Source of the DNA: Candidatus Woesearchaeota archaeon | Lineage (GTDB): Archaea; Nanobdellota; Nanobdellia; Woesearchaeales; SM23-78 | NCBI GenBank assembly: GCA_016933095.1 | Contig: JAFGBP010000068.1 | Span: 1 to 38,700, forward strand | Length of the DNA: 38,700 nucleotides | Direction: 5' to 3' | Shown: in pieces, positions 1 through 8,541 of the stretch | Position numbering within the stretch: the first letter of the stretch is position 1 | Layout: the number at the start of each line of letters is the position of its first letter | Notes under the pieces: generated by a model | What the model was told of the DNA's origin: nothing | What the model saw: the letters and a program-made list of their open reading frames with translations, nothing else | Databases searched by the model: none | Made by a program: the position numbers and the translations under genes

Positions 1-60
1 AGAGTCGGAAAGCGATTAACCTAGACTCGGCAAAAGGATGTTATTAATAAGCAGTCGCAG

Positions 61-114
61 CGGGCTACGAAAGATTTTGAACAGAGCCCGAGGATATGGA
101 AATCTTTATATAAA
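61..114 (+). promoter_or_regulatory. Leader hairpin and TATA box of the 673-aa surface protein gene
   Basis: TTTATATAAA at 105-114 is centred about 26 bp before the ATG at 136, the spacing expected of an archaeal leaderless mRNA. Upstream, CGGGCT at 61-66 and AGCCCG at 85-90 form a 6-bp inverted repeat, possibly the end of a transcript entering from the left. Bases 1-60 contain no gene that I can support. Confidence 0.6.
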
Positions 115-135
115 CCAGAATGAAAAAAATTCTCC

Positions 136-2157
136 ATGAGGAAAATAGGGAATAACCTATTAGCAGTAGTTTTAGTTCTATCAATAATCTACTCGCTCTC
201 ACTCTCCATGTGGACGTACAACTCGCTAGAAGAAATCCAAAGGTCTGGAATGCCTGTTCAATTCACCGGCAAGGCATATGGAATGGTCGATATGTGCATC
301 AACTCCGCCCCTAATTTCACTGCAGGGAGCTGCGCGTTCACGATGGGAGGGAGTAACTATGAAATAACCCTTAACCAGGAAGTCCCTTACAACTGCAGCG
401 TCATAGGAAGCGATGCAGACGGAAATACTATTACATTCGCCGCTTACGCCATACTCATCAACAGGACGTTCTCAAATGACACTAGCTTGCCACTTCAGAT
501 GTTGTCGAACGGCACGATCATATTCAACACGACAAGTGAGAACGTAGGCATCTATATTATTCAGCTTCGCGCGACTGATAATTCGGGGTGCAGCAACTCT
601 GTCTTCACAAGGCTATTATCCCTTAACATAAGCAACCAGAATGACCCGCCGTACTTGGTCCAAAACATCTCTGACATAACGTTCAACGAGGGCGAGACTG
701 TCCACGCACTCTACCTCAATAATTACTTTGCAGATCCTGACAATGACCCTTTGAACTACACTGTTGCCGGTAACAGCACTATAACAATCACCATTCTGCC
801 TACGAGCGAGGTCATATTAAGCTCCACTTCTTGTGGTGGCACCGACTATGTAATGTTCACTGCGATGGATCCTTACAACCTCACAGCCGACAGCAACCTC
901 GTCGCCATAAGCTGCGTGTTGAGCGAGCCTCCCCAAAACACCGGCGGGGAAGGTGATGACAGCGGAAGCGGCGGAGGCGGAGGATCTTATGTCTGCCCTC
1001 CCCCAGAGTATGAGTGCTACACTTATCACAAGTGCAACGTAAGCAATCAAAAGCTTGTCCGCTGCATTGATATACATGGATGTGAAAGAGATCACTTCTT
1101 GACGATGGCATGCCAATACGAAGCCCCGGTGGAATGCAACGAGTCATGGGTTTGTTCGGAGTGGAGTTCATGCACCCCATTCGGCATACAGACTAGGAGT
1201 TGTGTGGATATAAATGGGTGTGGGACAAACTATTCTATTCCGATCATGACAAGGGAGTGCGAATACGTTGGGAACTGCAGCGACGGGATAAAGAATTGCC
1301 ATGACAACGCTTGCGAGGAGGGTGTGGACTGCGGCGGACCTTGCGAGCCATGCCAGAGCGTGCAGGTACCATACCCGTTCCCTGAAGAGAAAGGCATAGG
1401 GGTCTACATCCTCACAGGATTCCTCCTGTTACTCCTCACTGGAAGTTTAGGATATCACTATTTCAGGAAGGAGATCAACCAGACGCTCGCCAAGTTCGGA
1501 TGGTTCCTCATGCGCAAGAGAAGGAAGCAGTACCTGCTCTCCAAGGAAGACCAGAAGAAGCTCATGGCCGAGATCATGCCCTTGCAGAACAAGCTTGATA
1601 AGCAGAGCCTTAGCGTCCCATTATATGAGGTTCTAAACAAGTACGACGAGCTGCTTCGATACTACCTGTCTAGAGTGGTCAAGATTAATCCTGAATTTGA
1701 CGAGGAGATGCTGAATGCCAAGATTGAGAAGTCAAAGAGAAAGCTAATACCAGCGCTCCGGGAAGTATTCAAGTCCATGTTCACAGATTATAAGAGAGTG
1801 TCAGGAGATAAAGATCGGATAACCAGGGTCAACGTCATGTTGCTGTTTGAGGAACTCAGGAACATGATCCTCCAAACCTCTGAAGTAACGGTTGGGGAAT
1901 ACCCGCGCGACATTCAGGAGTATAAGGAAAAAGAAGATAGACCAATCTTGGAGAAGGTGACGTACAGCATACTCAATACTTACATAGCCCTTGAGTTCGT
2001 GGAGATAGAGGTCGCGAAGAGAAAATACCTTGAGATCATCAAAGAATATGATAAGATGACGATAGAAGAGGAAGAGGAAGCCTTCCAGATGATACAAAGG
2101 CTGTACAACAACGTGAGCTATGTTAATGGCTGGGCGTGGACTGTGAAGAAGAGATAG
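136..2157 (+). CDS. Membrane-anchored surface protein with cadherin-like, Cys-rich and helical cytoplasmic parts
   Basis: The 673-aa protein starts with a hydrophobic segment (about residues 7-27), so the N-terminal part is exported. One or two cadherin/Ig-like beta domains follow (boundary NDPPYLVQNIS), then a Gly/Ser linker near 270-285 and a Cys-rich stretch to about 410. That stretch holds a thrombospondin-1-like WVCSEWSSC...TRSC module and an EGVDCGGPCEPC module. A single membrane helix lies at about 420-443. The remaining 230 residues are charged, helical and predicted cytoplasmic. This tail resembles the stand-alone protein at 6559-7221: KRKYLEIIKEYD matches KRAYQEIIQIYD. The protein may therefore link the cell surface to a cytoplasmic partner made nearby. 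The exact function is unknown. Many N-x-S/T sites suggest N-glycosylation. The ATG fits a leaderless transcript. Confidence 0.85.
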   Translation: MRKIGNNLLAVVLVLSIIYSLSLSMWTYNSLEEIQRSGMPVQFTGKAYGMVDMCINSAPNFTAGSCAFTMGGSNYEITLNQEVPYNCSVIGSDADGNTITFAAYAILINRTFSNDTSLPLQMLSNGTIIFNTTSENVGIYIIQLRATDNSGCSNSVFTRLLSLNISNQNDPPYLVQNISDITFNEGETVHALYLNNYFADPDNDPLNYTVAGNSTITITILPTSEVILSSTSCGGTDYVMFTAMDPYNLTADSNLVAISCVLSEPPQNTGGEGDDSGSGGGGGSYVCPPPEYECYTYHKCNVSNQKLVRCIDIHGCERDHFLTMACQYEAPVECNESWVCSEWSSCTPFGIQTRSCVDINGCGTNYSIPIMTRECEYVGNCSDGIKNCHDNACEEGVDCGGPCEPCQSVQVPYPFPEEKGIGVYILTGFLLLLLTGSLGYHYFRKEINQTLAKFGWFLMRKRRKQYLLSKEDQKKLMAEIMPLQNKLDKQSLSVPLYEVLNKYDELLRYYLSRVVKINPEFDEEMLNAKIEKSKRKLIPALREVFKSMFTDYKRVSGDKDRITRVNVMLLFEELRNMILQTSEVTVGEYPRDIQEYKEKEDRPILEKVTYSILNTYIALEFVEIEVAKRKYLEIIKEYDKMTIEEEEEAFQMIQRLYNNVSYVNGWAWTVKKR

Positions 2158-2253
2158 GGATAAGAGATAGTGATATCTCAGTTGCGATTCTGTTCTGATA
2201 TTTTATTTCTAATATTTTATTTATAGCCAAAGCCTCCCCACCCCCTGCCAAAA

Positions 2254-2306
2254 AACTTATAAATAAGTTCTCTCAGTTAGCTCAGTTAACTAAGTTAATT
2301 AACTTA
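2254..2306 (+). promoter_or_regulatory. Promoter and candidate operator of the RHH-surface protein operon
   Basis: AACTTAT-AA-ATAAGTT (2254-2269) is an inverted repeat that contains the TATA-like TTATAAATA. Three 9-bp direct repeats follow: CTCAGTTAG, CTCAGTTAA, CTAAGTTAA (2272-2298). A perfect 16-bp palindrome TAAGTTAATTAACTTA covers 2291-2306. All lie between the promoter and the first ribbon-helix-helix gene at 2331. RHH proteins commonly bind short palindromes or tandem boxes over their own promoter, so autoregulation is a natural inference. Confidence 0.6.
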
Positions 2307-2330
2307 TTTCACTAAGTAGGTCGACTCATC

Positions 2331-2471
2331 TTGGTTAACATAAACATCGAGATCTCTGAAGAGCTTCACAAAGAGATAAAGCTCGCCTCAATCATGCAGG
2401 ACACCACTCTAAAGGATTACATCATCAAGATTCTGGAGAAGAAGACAAAGGAACTGAAGATAAAGCTGTAG
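2331..2471 (+). CDS. Small ribbon-helix-helix (RHH) DNA-binding protein, copy 1
   Basis: A 46-aa product beginning MVNINIEISEELHKEIKLAS. The pattern of a short beta strand (VNINIEI) followed by two amphipathic helices is that of the RHH/Arc/CopG fold, which binds DNA as a dimer through the paired strands. The start is TTG. No ATG is available in frame after the TAA at 2313-2315, and the alignment with copies 2 and 3 starts exactly here. It is the first gene of a likely operon of three RHH paralogues and the 1245-aa surface protein. It is the most diverged copy, with IMQDTTLKDYIIK where the others have ATEG-SLKELIIK. Confidence 0.75.
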   Translation: MVNINIEISEELHKEIKLASIMQDTTLKDYIIKILEKKTKELKIKL

Positions 2472-2482
2472 CAGGAAGTAGA

Positions 2483-2623
2483 ATGGTCAATATAAACATC
2501 GAAATCCCGGAAGAGACTCACAAGAAAATCAAGATACTAGCAGCTACAGAAGGAAAATCCCTCAAGGAACTCATAATCAAAGCCCTGGATGAGAAAGCAG
2601 AGAAGGTCAAGCTCAAACTATAG
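2483..2623 (+). CDS. Small ribbon-helix-helix DNA-binding protein, copy 2
   Basis: A 46-aa product, MVNINIEIPEETHKKIKILA onward, with strand-helix-helix layout as in copy 1. It starts with ATG after an AGGAAG ribosome site and lies 11 bp after copy 1. Its core KIKIL-ATEG-SLKELIIKAL is almost identical to copy 3, so these two arose by recent duplication. The Lys-rich C-terminus (AEKVKLKL) resembles that of copy 1. It is probably a transcription regulator; no toxin gene follows, which argues against a classical toxin-antitoxin role. Confidence 0.75.
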   Translation: MVNINIEIPEETHKKIKILAATEGKSLKELIIKALDEKAEKVKLKL

Positions 2624-2631
2624 GTGCTCAA

Positions 2632-2763
2632 ATGCCAAATGTAAACATCGAAATCCCTGAAGAAGTGCACAAGAAGATCAAAATACTGTCAGCGACAGAA
2701 GGAGTCTCGCTCAAGGAACTCATAATCAAAGCATTGGAAGAGGAAGTGAAAAGGAACCATTAA
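2632..2763 (+). CDS. Small ribbon-helix-helix DNA-binding protein, copy 3
   Basis: A 43-aa product, MPNVNIEIPEEVHKKIKILS onward, of the same fold as copies 1 and 2. The ATG follows AGGTGC at a good ribosome-site distance, 8 bp after the stop of copy 2. It ends 19 bp before the ATG of the 1245-aa surface protein, with AGGAG between them, so the four genes read as one mRNA. RHH dimers from three similar genes could form hetero-oligomers on the repeated boxes at 2254-2306. That is inference. Confidence 0.75.
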   Translation: MPNVNIEIPEEVHKKIKILSATEGVSLKELIIKALEEEVKRNH

Positions 2764-2782
2764 GAGACTATATTAGGAGAGC

Positions 2783-5700
2783 ATGATGGAAGACAGCAAA
2801 GCTAACAAATCCCATTGGACAGAGAAGGCGGCGATCATCGTATTCGCAGTGCTCTTAGTCATAGCAATGGCTCTCCTTGCTTCTTCAGTCTCTTTCGACA
2901 ATCACCCACTCATAAGCCCTAACAGCACGACGCGACCAGATAACACTGATGATCTCGTTTGCACGTGGAACGCATCCGCCGACTCGACTTCTGAAAACGT
3001 GACGTGGTTCAACGGCAGCGCGCAGGTGCTGAACGACACGGACGTGCTCACATCCACGTCTACTCTGCCATCCGCTTACACTTTGAGAGGGGAATCATGG
3101 ACTTGCCAAGTCGTCATCGGCAATGGTACAGACAGCATGAACCTATCTACGAACGTGACAATAAAGAACGCAGCCCCCACCCAACCAACTCTCGTAAACA
3201 AGACGAGCTCACTGATTGAGAACCAAACCGTAGTGTACGAGGACGTGGCCAATAACTTCACCCTCGCTTCTACAGACCCTGACGACGACACCGTGACTTA
3301 CGGCTACATCGGACAGCTCCCCCAGACAGGAAGCACCTCGTTTGATTCGAATACAGGAGTGTTCATATGGACGCCAGTCCAAAGCAGCGTCGCGGTCAAC
3401 ATTACGTTCTACGCAACTGACAACTACGGCGGAAACCCAGGAATCACGGCTAAGAAGGTGCAGTTCAACGTGACTTACGTGAATGACGCACCAACGTTCT
3501 CACCAGCATTGAGCACGCAGAACATCTCTGAAGGTGAAATATTCAATTACGCAGTGCATGGAAGCGACGAGGAGGGCAACATCCCTCTAAACATATCCAT
3601 GAACGTCAACCCCAGCCTAGATTTGGAAATAAGCGCAATCAATACCACCTCTTCACTGATCCAGTTCCAGAGCAACAGGAGCGCCACATACTCAGAATCA
3701 GGAAACTACACAGTCTCGCTAAACATAACAGACAGCCTGAACGCGAGCGCCGTCTACAACTTCACGCTGGAAATAATCTCGGTCAACCTAGACCCAGTGC
3801 TTGATTTCATTCCCATGTACAACTTCACGCAAGGCCAATACTACGCCTTCAATGTGACTGCCAGCGACCCGGACGACAATGCCACACTGAACTTCAGCAT
3901 CACATCATCCGGATGCCTATATTCAGGGATATGGAACATCACGACCACCAACAGCAGCCAGAACGCAACCGGCCTTATCAACCTGACGAACGTGACGAAC
4001 GAGCACGTCGTGTGCAGGAACATACATATCACAGTCGTTGACGACAAAGGAGCTGAGGACTCTCAAGACGTGTTCTTGAACATTTCTAACACAAACGATC
4101 CCCCAATCGTAGAAGTCCTCAGCTTCTATTCTTCTAACACTGCACAGCAGCAGAACATCACTAACCTGACAGCGTACGCAAACGCAGCCTTCACTTACAG
4201 GGTAAACGCGTCGGACCCCGACACCTTGACTTATGAGGGAGAAACCCTTACTTATTCAGACAACGCAACGATCTTCAACATAAGCAGTTCCGACGGAGAG
4301 ATATCATTCACCCCCTCTTATTCCGACGTGGGAAACCAAACCATCAACATCACAGTAACGGATGACGAAGGGCTGTATGGGTCGATGATAATCAACTTCA
4401 CGATCCTGAACAACTCAGCTCCGACCCTCAACCGGACAGGAAACGTTACGTGTTATGAGGACGTGCTGTGCACAATTTTCATCAATGCATCAGACCCGGA
4501 CTCTGACAACCTTACCTTCACAAGCAACGACACGGGCGTGTTCAACATCATATACAATTCTAGCCAATATCCTGTAACAACGGCCATTGTTAACTTAACA
4601 GGCACTCAGAGCCAGGTGGGAAACCACAGCGTCCTCATAACGGTGGCAGATCCCAAGGGGTCTGCTGATAACGAGACAATCCTAGTCACGATCCTCAACA
4701 CGAACGACGCTCCACAGCTGGTCGACTTCAGCTTCCCGAAAATCGTGGAGACATTCCCCCTCTCGCTGATAATCAATGCCAATGACGAAGACTACCAACT
4801 CAGCCCCACATATGAGTATGTGAACTTCAGCATAATCAACAATACTGGAGGCCTATTGTTCAACATCTCAACGCTGCAAAACGCTAGCAACCACACATAC
4901 GGCCAAATAACATACACTCCCCAAATAGGAGACGCTGGAAACTACAGCGTGAACGTCACTGCAACTGACTACTACGGTTTAACGCACACAGTGATGAAGA
5001 ACTTCACGATCCTAGCAAAGAGCCAGCCCCCGAACATAACATACGTAAATCCTTACGGAACTCCTCTCAGCAACTACACGATCTTCGCATATGCAGACGC
5101 AAATTCCTTCACAAGCAACACAACAGACATAAACCTGACAGAGAACATGAGCGTCACGTACGTCGTGAACGCGACTGACGAGCTCCCTCTCGTGAACATA
5201 AGCTTCACATGGTATGTGGATGGAAGCCAAGTGGCTACCACGCAGGCCTACAACGCGACTTATCCATTTACGTCGCCGCGAACCAGCAACATCACCGTAA
5301 TAGTCGGAGATGAATACTACGAGAACGTTAGCTTCACCTGGAATGCCACGATAGCAGACATAAACCGAGCCCCTTCATTGATAAACGACCTGCTCAACAT
5401 AACGGCCAACGGGACAACGGTCTTCAACGAGTACTTCATGAGATCGTACGTCGGGACTCACTTTATCGACCCGGATGACGACCTTGACGGCGATCTCGTA
5501 TTCGACATCAACGAGACAAGCACGCTATCGTACAACTCCACCAGCTGCAGCGTAGCCGAGCTGGAGTTCGAAAACCAATCCCTAAGAGTGAGGCCCACGG
5601 AAATCGGTAACTGCACAGTTACGTTCACCGCCTTGGACTATGCAGGGCTCAATGTCACAAGCAACGAAGTCCTTATCATAACAACGGAAGTCAGCAATGA

Positions 5701-6520
5701 GACGACAGAAGTCGAGGTGCCGCAGCCTACCAGCGGAGGAGGCGGAAGCTCAAGAAGCAGCCCCTTCCCGGTCCCGATAACTAAGGAAGACATCAAGCCT
5801 CAGGCGATCGAGATCGTGGTGCCTGACATAGTCACAGTGTACGAGAACAAGACAGTCGTGATCCCGGTCATGATCCAGAATACCTGGAACTCCACGCTTT
5901 ACGGGATCCAGATGAACGTGAGCTCGGTCCCGCCCGGAGTCAGCTTTGAGTTCTCAGAGGACTACTTCAATGAATTGAGGAAGGGAGAGACGCAAAACCT
6001 AACCCTCTCAGTGTTCAACTACAGGATGGGTGAGGATTACGAGCTAAAGATTACGGGGAACGTGACAGACCCTGACACTGACGACGCAGCGTACGTGTTC
6101 CTCAACACGATCGAGCAGTCAGAGGCAGGAAAAGACGTAGAAACAAAAGTCACCTTCGCACAGGACCTATTGAATCAGAACCCTGAGTGCATGGAGCTGA
6201 ACGAGCTGCTTGCAAAGGCCAAGGACGAACTAAATCAAGGCGGGGACCGAGAAGAGATATCCCACATCGTAGATGGAGTGATAGAGGGGTGCAAGTACCT
6301 GGTCAGCGTATCTAAGAAGACAGTCCAGAAGCCCGAGACGATCGTCAGCAAAATAATCAAAGACGAGAACAGGAAATACCTTCACTTCTTCCTGGGGCTG
6401 GCCCTCGTAATTACTGCAGGAGTGCTTTTAATAAAAAGGAATCGGGCTTCAAGGAAAAGGAAGGAAGAGGAAGAGAAGAAAGCCAAGCAAAAAGAGGAAG
6501 AAGAAGGGGCTTACTGGTAA
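2783..6520 (+). CDS. Giant cadherin/Ig-like repeat surface protein with C-terminal membrane anchor
   Basis: A 1245-aa exported protein. Its N-terminal signal or anchor segment is at about residues 16-36. About eight beta-sandwich repeats follow, marked by recurring boundaries: NDAPTFSP, LDPVLDF, NDPPIVEV, NSAPTLNR, NDAPQLVD, QPPNITYV, NRAPSLIN. Each has acidic D-x-D-x-D turns typical of Ca-binding cadherin-like modules. A Gly/Ser linker and then a COG1361/NEW3-like domain (IVVPDIVTVYENKTVVIPV) precede a helical juxtamembrane part. A TM helix lies at about 1200-1217, followed by a Lys/Glu-rich tail. Sites of the form N-x-S/T are extremely frequent, so heavy N-glycosylation is expected. A role as cell-surface adhesin or envelope stalk is likely, but the ligand is unknown. 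It is translated downstream of three RHH regulators. ATG at 2786 is an alternative start. Confidence 0.85.
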   Translation: MMEDSKANKSHWTEKAAIIVFAVLLVIAMALLASSVSFDNHPLISPNSTTRPDNTDDLVCTWNASADSTSENVTWFNGSAQVLNDTDVLTSTSTLPSAYTLRGESWTCQVVIGNGTDSMNLSTNVTIKNAAPTQPTLVNKTSSLIENQTVVYEDVANNFTLASTDPDDDTVTYGYIGQLPQTGSTSFDSNTGVFIWTPVQSSVAVNITFYATDNYGGNPGITAKKVQFNVTYVNDAPTFSPALSTQNISEGEIFNYAVHGSDEEGNIPLNISMNVNPSLDLEISAINTTSSLIQFQSNRSATYSESGNYTVSLNITDSLNASAVYNFTLEIISVNLDPVLDFIPMYNFTQGQYYAFNVTASDPDDNATLNFSITSSGCLYSGIWNITTTNSSQNATGLINLTNVTNEHVVCRNIHITVVDDKGAEDSQDVFLNISNTNDPPIVEVLSFYSSNTAQQQNITNLTAYANAAFTYRVNASDPDTLTYEGETLTYSDNATIFNISSSDGEISFTPSYSDVGNQTINITVTDDEGLYGSMIINFTILNNSAPTLNRTGNVTCYEDVLCTIFINASDPDSDNLTFTSNDTGVFNIIYNSSQYPVTTAIVNLTGTQSQVGNHSVLITVADPKGSADNETILVTILNTNDAPQLVDFSFPKIVETFPLSLIINANDEDYQLSPTYEYVNFSIINNTGGLLFNISTLQNASNHTYGQITYTPQIGDAGNYSVNVTATDYYGLTHTVMKNFTILAKSQPPNITYVNPYGTPLSNYTIFAYADANSFTSNTTDINLTENMSVTYVVNATDELPLVNISFTWYVDGSQVATTQAYNATYPFTSPRTSNITVIVGDEYYENVSFTWNATIADINRAPSLINDLLNITANGTTVFNEYFMRSYVGTHFIDPDDDLDGDLVFDINETSTLSYNSTSCSVAELEFENQSLRVRPTEIGNCTVTFTALDYAGLNVTSNEVLIITTEVSNETTEVEVPQPTSGGGGSSRSSPFPVPITKEDIKPQAIEIVVPDIVTVYENKTVVIPVMIQNTWNSTLYGIQMNVSSVPPGVSFEFSEDYFNELRKGETQNLTLSVFNYRMGEDYELKITGNVTDPDTDDAAYVFLNTIEQSEAGKDVETKVTFAQDLLNQNPECMELNELLAKAKDELNQGGDREEISHIVDGVIEGCKYLVSVSKKTVQKPETIVSKIIKDENRKYLHFFLGLALVITAGVLLIKRNRASRKRKEEEEKKAKQKEEEEGAYW

Positions 6521-6558
6521 GATATAAACGGAAAATCTTAGAATTAACCACATATTCT

Positions 6559-7221
6559 CTATTTGACGCCTTTCCCCCGAAGCATGGTGTAGAGCTCGTT
6601 CACAGGCTTGAAATATATCTTTTTCTTCTCCTCATCAAGCCCATCATATATTTGTATTATCTCCTGATAAGCCCTCTTAGCCGCAGATGGGTCCTTCTCA
6701 GACCATCGCCTGCTGTTGTCGAGCAGGATGTTCATCTTGACGACTGTGCGCTCGTTCTCGCTAAGAGGCCTTTCCTGAAGAAGCGACTTGTGGTCTGATG
6801 AAAGGGAGCTGTGGAAAAGGTCGCGCATGCGCTCGAAGAAAGATCTCTTCTCATAATGGGTTATTATCATGTCATCGACAAGGGTCTTGAACTCGTGCAG
6901 GAGGTTCTGCAGCTCTTCCTTTGAGAATATGCGGCTGACGTGCTCCATCTCTGAGATGCGCTCAAGCACGTGGTCTGTACGCTCCTGAAGCTCGGGCGGA
7001 AAGTATACTTTCTTCAGCTCCTTCATGAGCTCTGCAGAAGTGAACTCGTAGTCTATGTTGATGTACTTCTTGAAGAACCCGCGGATCAGGTCGTAGACCT
7101 CCCGCTCGCTGATGAATGCCTTGTCAGAGATCTGGCGGATCTTATGGGCCACGGCCTTTTTCAGGATCGACTTATTCACTACTTTGGACTCTAGCTCGCC
7201 TCTTTTTTCAGCCATTCTCAA
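6559..7221 (-). CDS. Soluble helical protein related to the cytoplasmic tail of the 673-aa surface protein
   Basis: A 220-aa protein without signal or membrane segment, rich in Glu, Lys and Arg and predicted all-helical. I do not recognise a named family. Two stretches align with the cytoplasmic tail of the protein at 136-2157. One is EVYDLIRGFFKKYINIDYEF against PLYEVLNKYDELLRYYLSRV with the helices after it. The other is KRAYQEIIQIYD near the C-terminus against KRKYLEIIKEYD. The gene is divergent from moxR and convergent with the 1245-aa gene. Its TATA box (7243-7252) is centred 26.5 bp before the ATG, so the mRNA is probably leaderless. It may be a soluble partner in a MoxR/DUF58/VWA-linked envelope process (inference). 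Confidence 0.7.
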   Translation of the reverse strand: MRMAEKRGELESKVVNKSILKKAVAHKIRQISDKAFISEREVYDLIRGFFKKYINIDYEFTSAELMKELKKVYFPPELQERTDHVLERISEMEHVSRIFSKEELQNLLHEFKTLVDDMIITHYEKRSFFERMRDLFHSSLSSDHKSLLQERPLSENERTVVKMNILLDNSRRWSEKDPSAAKRAYQEIIQIYDGLDEEKKKIYFKPVNELYTMLRGKGVK

Positions 7222-7242
7222 AGGGACAACTGGGCGGGATGA

Positions 7243-7252
7243 TATATAAATA
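7243..7252. promoter_or_regulatory. TATA box shared by the 220-aa gene (minus) and structured element A (plus)
   Basis: TATATAAATA is centred at 7247.5. The ATG at 7221 on the minus strand and the 5' end of element A at 7274 on the plus strand are each 26.5 bp away. Both therefore sit where archaeal transcription would start. Confidence 0.5.
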
Positions 7253-7273
7253 TTGCTATAAGTCCTTCAAGGA

Positions 7274-7362
7274 GTGCCACCTAGCGCAGTACTCAGTTCA
7301 TTCGTCGAATATAATAAGAATCGGAAAAACAGGCCATTAACCGGCGACACGGAGCGTGGCAC
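7274..7362 (+). ncRNA. Structured intergenic element A, possible small RNA (89 nt)
   Basis: The ends GTGCCAC (7274-7280) and GTGGCAC (7356-7362) pair perfectly; with the flanking AAGGA and TCCTT the stem reaches 12 bp. The central motif GAATCGG starts at offset 45. The first 17 nt match the complement of element B at 15 of 17 positions, and the last 14 nt at 12 of 14. The terminal pair at position 6 is A-U here and G-C in element B, a compensatory change. There is no T-loop or anticodon arm, so it is not a tRNA. It lies between divergent genes (220-aa protein and moxR). Confidence 0.45.
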
Positions 7363-7439
7363 TCCTTTGGACCCTGTCTTCGTTATAAGAAAGCTTTTTA
7401 TAGTAGTAATGAGAAAAAAACGATAAAAAGGGGTAATAC

Positions 7440-8450
7440 ATGGAACCAGAGGAATACCAGAAGGTTAGAGACCCGGCTTTTGAGGCGAAGATCAAGTTCT
7501 ACCAGGACAAGTTCGAGGAGATCCGGCAGGAGATCGGAAAAACTGTCATAGGCCAGCATGATGTCATAAATGGCCTGATAGAAGCCCTTATAGCGAACGG
7601 CCACACCCTTGTGGAAGGGATTCCTGGGATCGGAAAGACCCTGTTGGTCAAGACAATAGCCAAGATAACAGGCTGTGCATTCTCAAGAATCCAATTCACC
7701 CCAGACCTGCTACCTACGGACATCGTGGGAGTCACGACGTACGAGGAAGGCCGGGGATTCTTCACGGTCAAAGGCCCCATATTCGCGAACTTCGTGCTTG
7801 CAGATGAGATCAACCGAAGCCCGCCAAAAGTCCAGTCGGCTCTGCTCGAGAGCATGCAGGAGAAGCAGGCCACGATCGGAAAGGAGACTTTCCGCCTCCC
7901 AAGCCCATTCTTCGTCATGGCAACCCAAAACCCGATCGAGAACCTGGGAACCTACAAGCTGCCCGAAGCACAGGTTGACAGGTTCCTGTACAAGCTGGTC
8001 ATGACCTATCCTGAGCCTGAAGAAGAGGTTCAGGTCCTGAGGACCAACATGACCATATTCAGCTTCGACAACTACGACATCGCAAGGGTGCTCACGCCTG
8101 ACGAGATCGTGCGCGCCCAGGAGTTCGTGAAGAAGGTCTACACTGACAAGAAGATCGAGAACTACATAATCCAGATCGTGGAAGCCACCAGAAAGCCCAG
8201 GAAGTATGATGTGAAGATGGGGAAGTTCATAGACACTGGTGGCAGTCCAAGGGCCAGCATCGCCTTATACATAGCGTCCAAGGCACACGCCCTGCTGATG
8301 GGCCGCGGATACGTCACTGCAAACGACGTCAAGGAAGTCGCTTATAATTGTCTGAGGCACAGGATACTTCTCAATTTCGAGGGAGAGGCAGAGAACATCA
8401 AGACTGACCAGATCATAAAGGAGATACTGGAGAAAGTGCCGATCCTGTAA
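7440..8450 (+). CDS. moxR: MoxR-family AAA+ ATPase
   Basis: A 336-aa AAA+ chaperone-like ATPase. Walker A is GIPGIGKT (60-67), Walker B NFVLADE (117-123), and sensor 1 ATQNP (161-165). The arginine-rich SPRASIALY and lid regions are near the C-terminus. Length and motifs fit the MoxR/RavA class. Members of this class act on partner VWA-domain proteins and are thought to mature or remodel protein complexes. The next two genes encode a DUF58 protein and a VWA membrane protein, the usual partners, so the three probably form one functional unit. A TATA-like CTTTTTATAG at about 7394-7403 precedes the gene, and GGGGTAA serves as ribosome site before the ATG. Confidence 0.95.
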   Translation: MEPEEYQKVRDPAFEAKIKFYQDKFEEIRQEIGKTVIGQHDVINGLIEALIANGHTLVEGIPGIGKTLLVKTIAKITGCAFSRIQFTPDLLPTDIVGVTTYEEGRGFFTVKGPIFANFVLADEINRSPPKVQSALLESMQEKQATIGKETFRLPSPFFVMATQNPIENLGTYKLPEAQVDRFLYKLVMTYPEPEEEVQVLRTNMTIFSFDNYDIARVLTPDEIVRAQEFVKKVYTDKKIENYIIQIVEATRKPRKYDVKMGKFIDTGGSPRASIALYIASKAHALLMGRGYVTANDVKEVAYNCLRHRILLNFEGEAENIKTDQIIKEILEKVPIL

Positions 8451-8541
8451 GTCAGTAAGCCTGCCTTTACAGCTTCAAAATTCCTCCCCACACCAGACAC
8501 TAAAACTATATGTTGAACATCAGATTACAAGGTGAACGTCT

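Noticed and set aside
2331..2763. RHH genes as antitoxins of a toxin-antitoxin system
   Set aside because: No toxin-like gene follows; the next gene in the operon is the 1245-aa surface protein.
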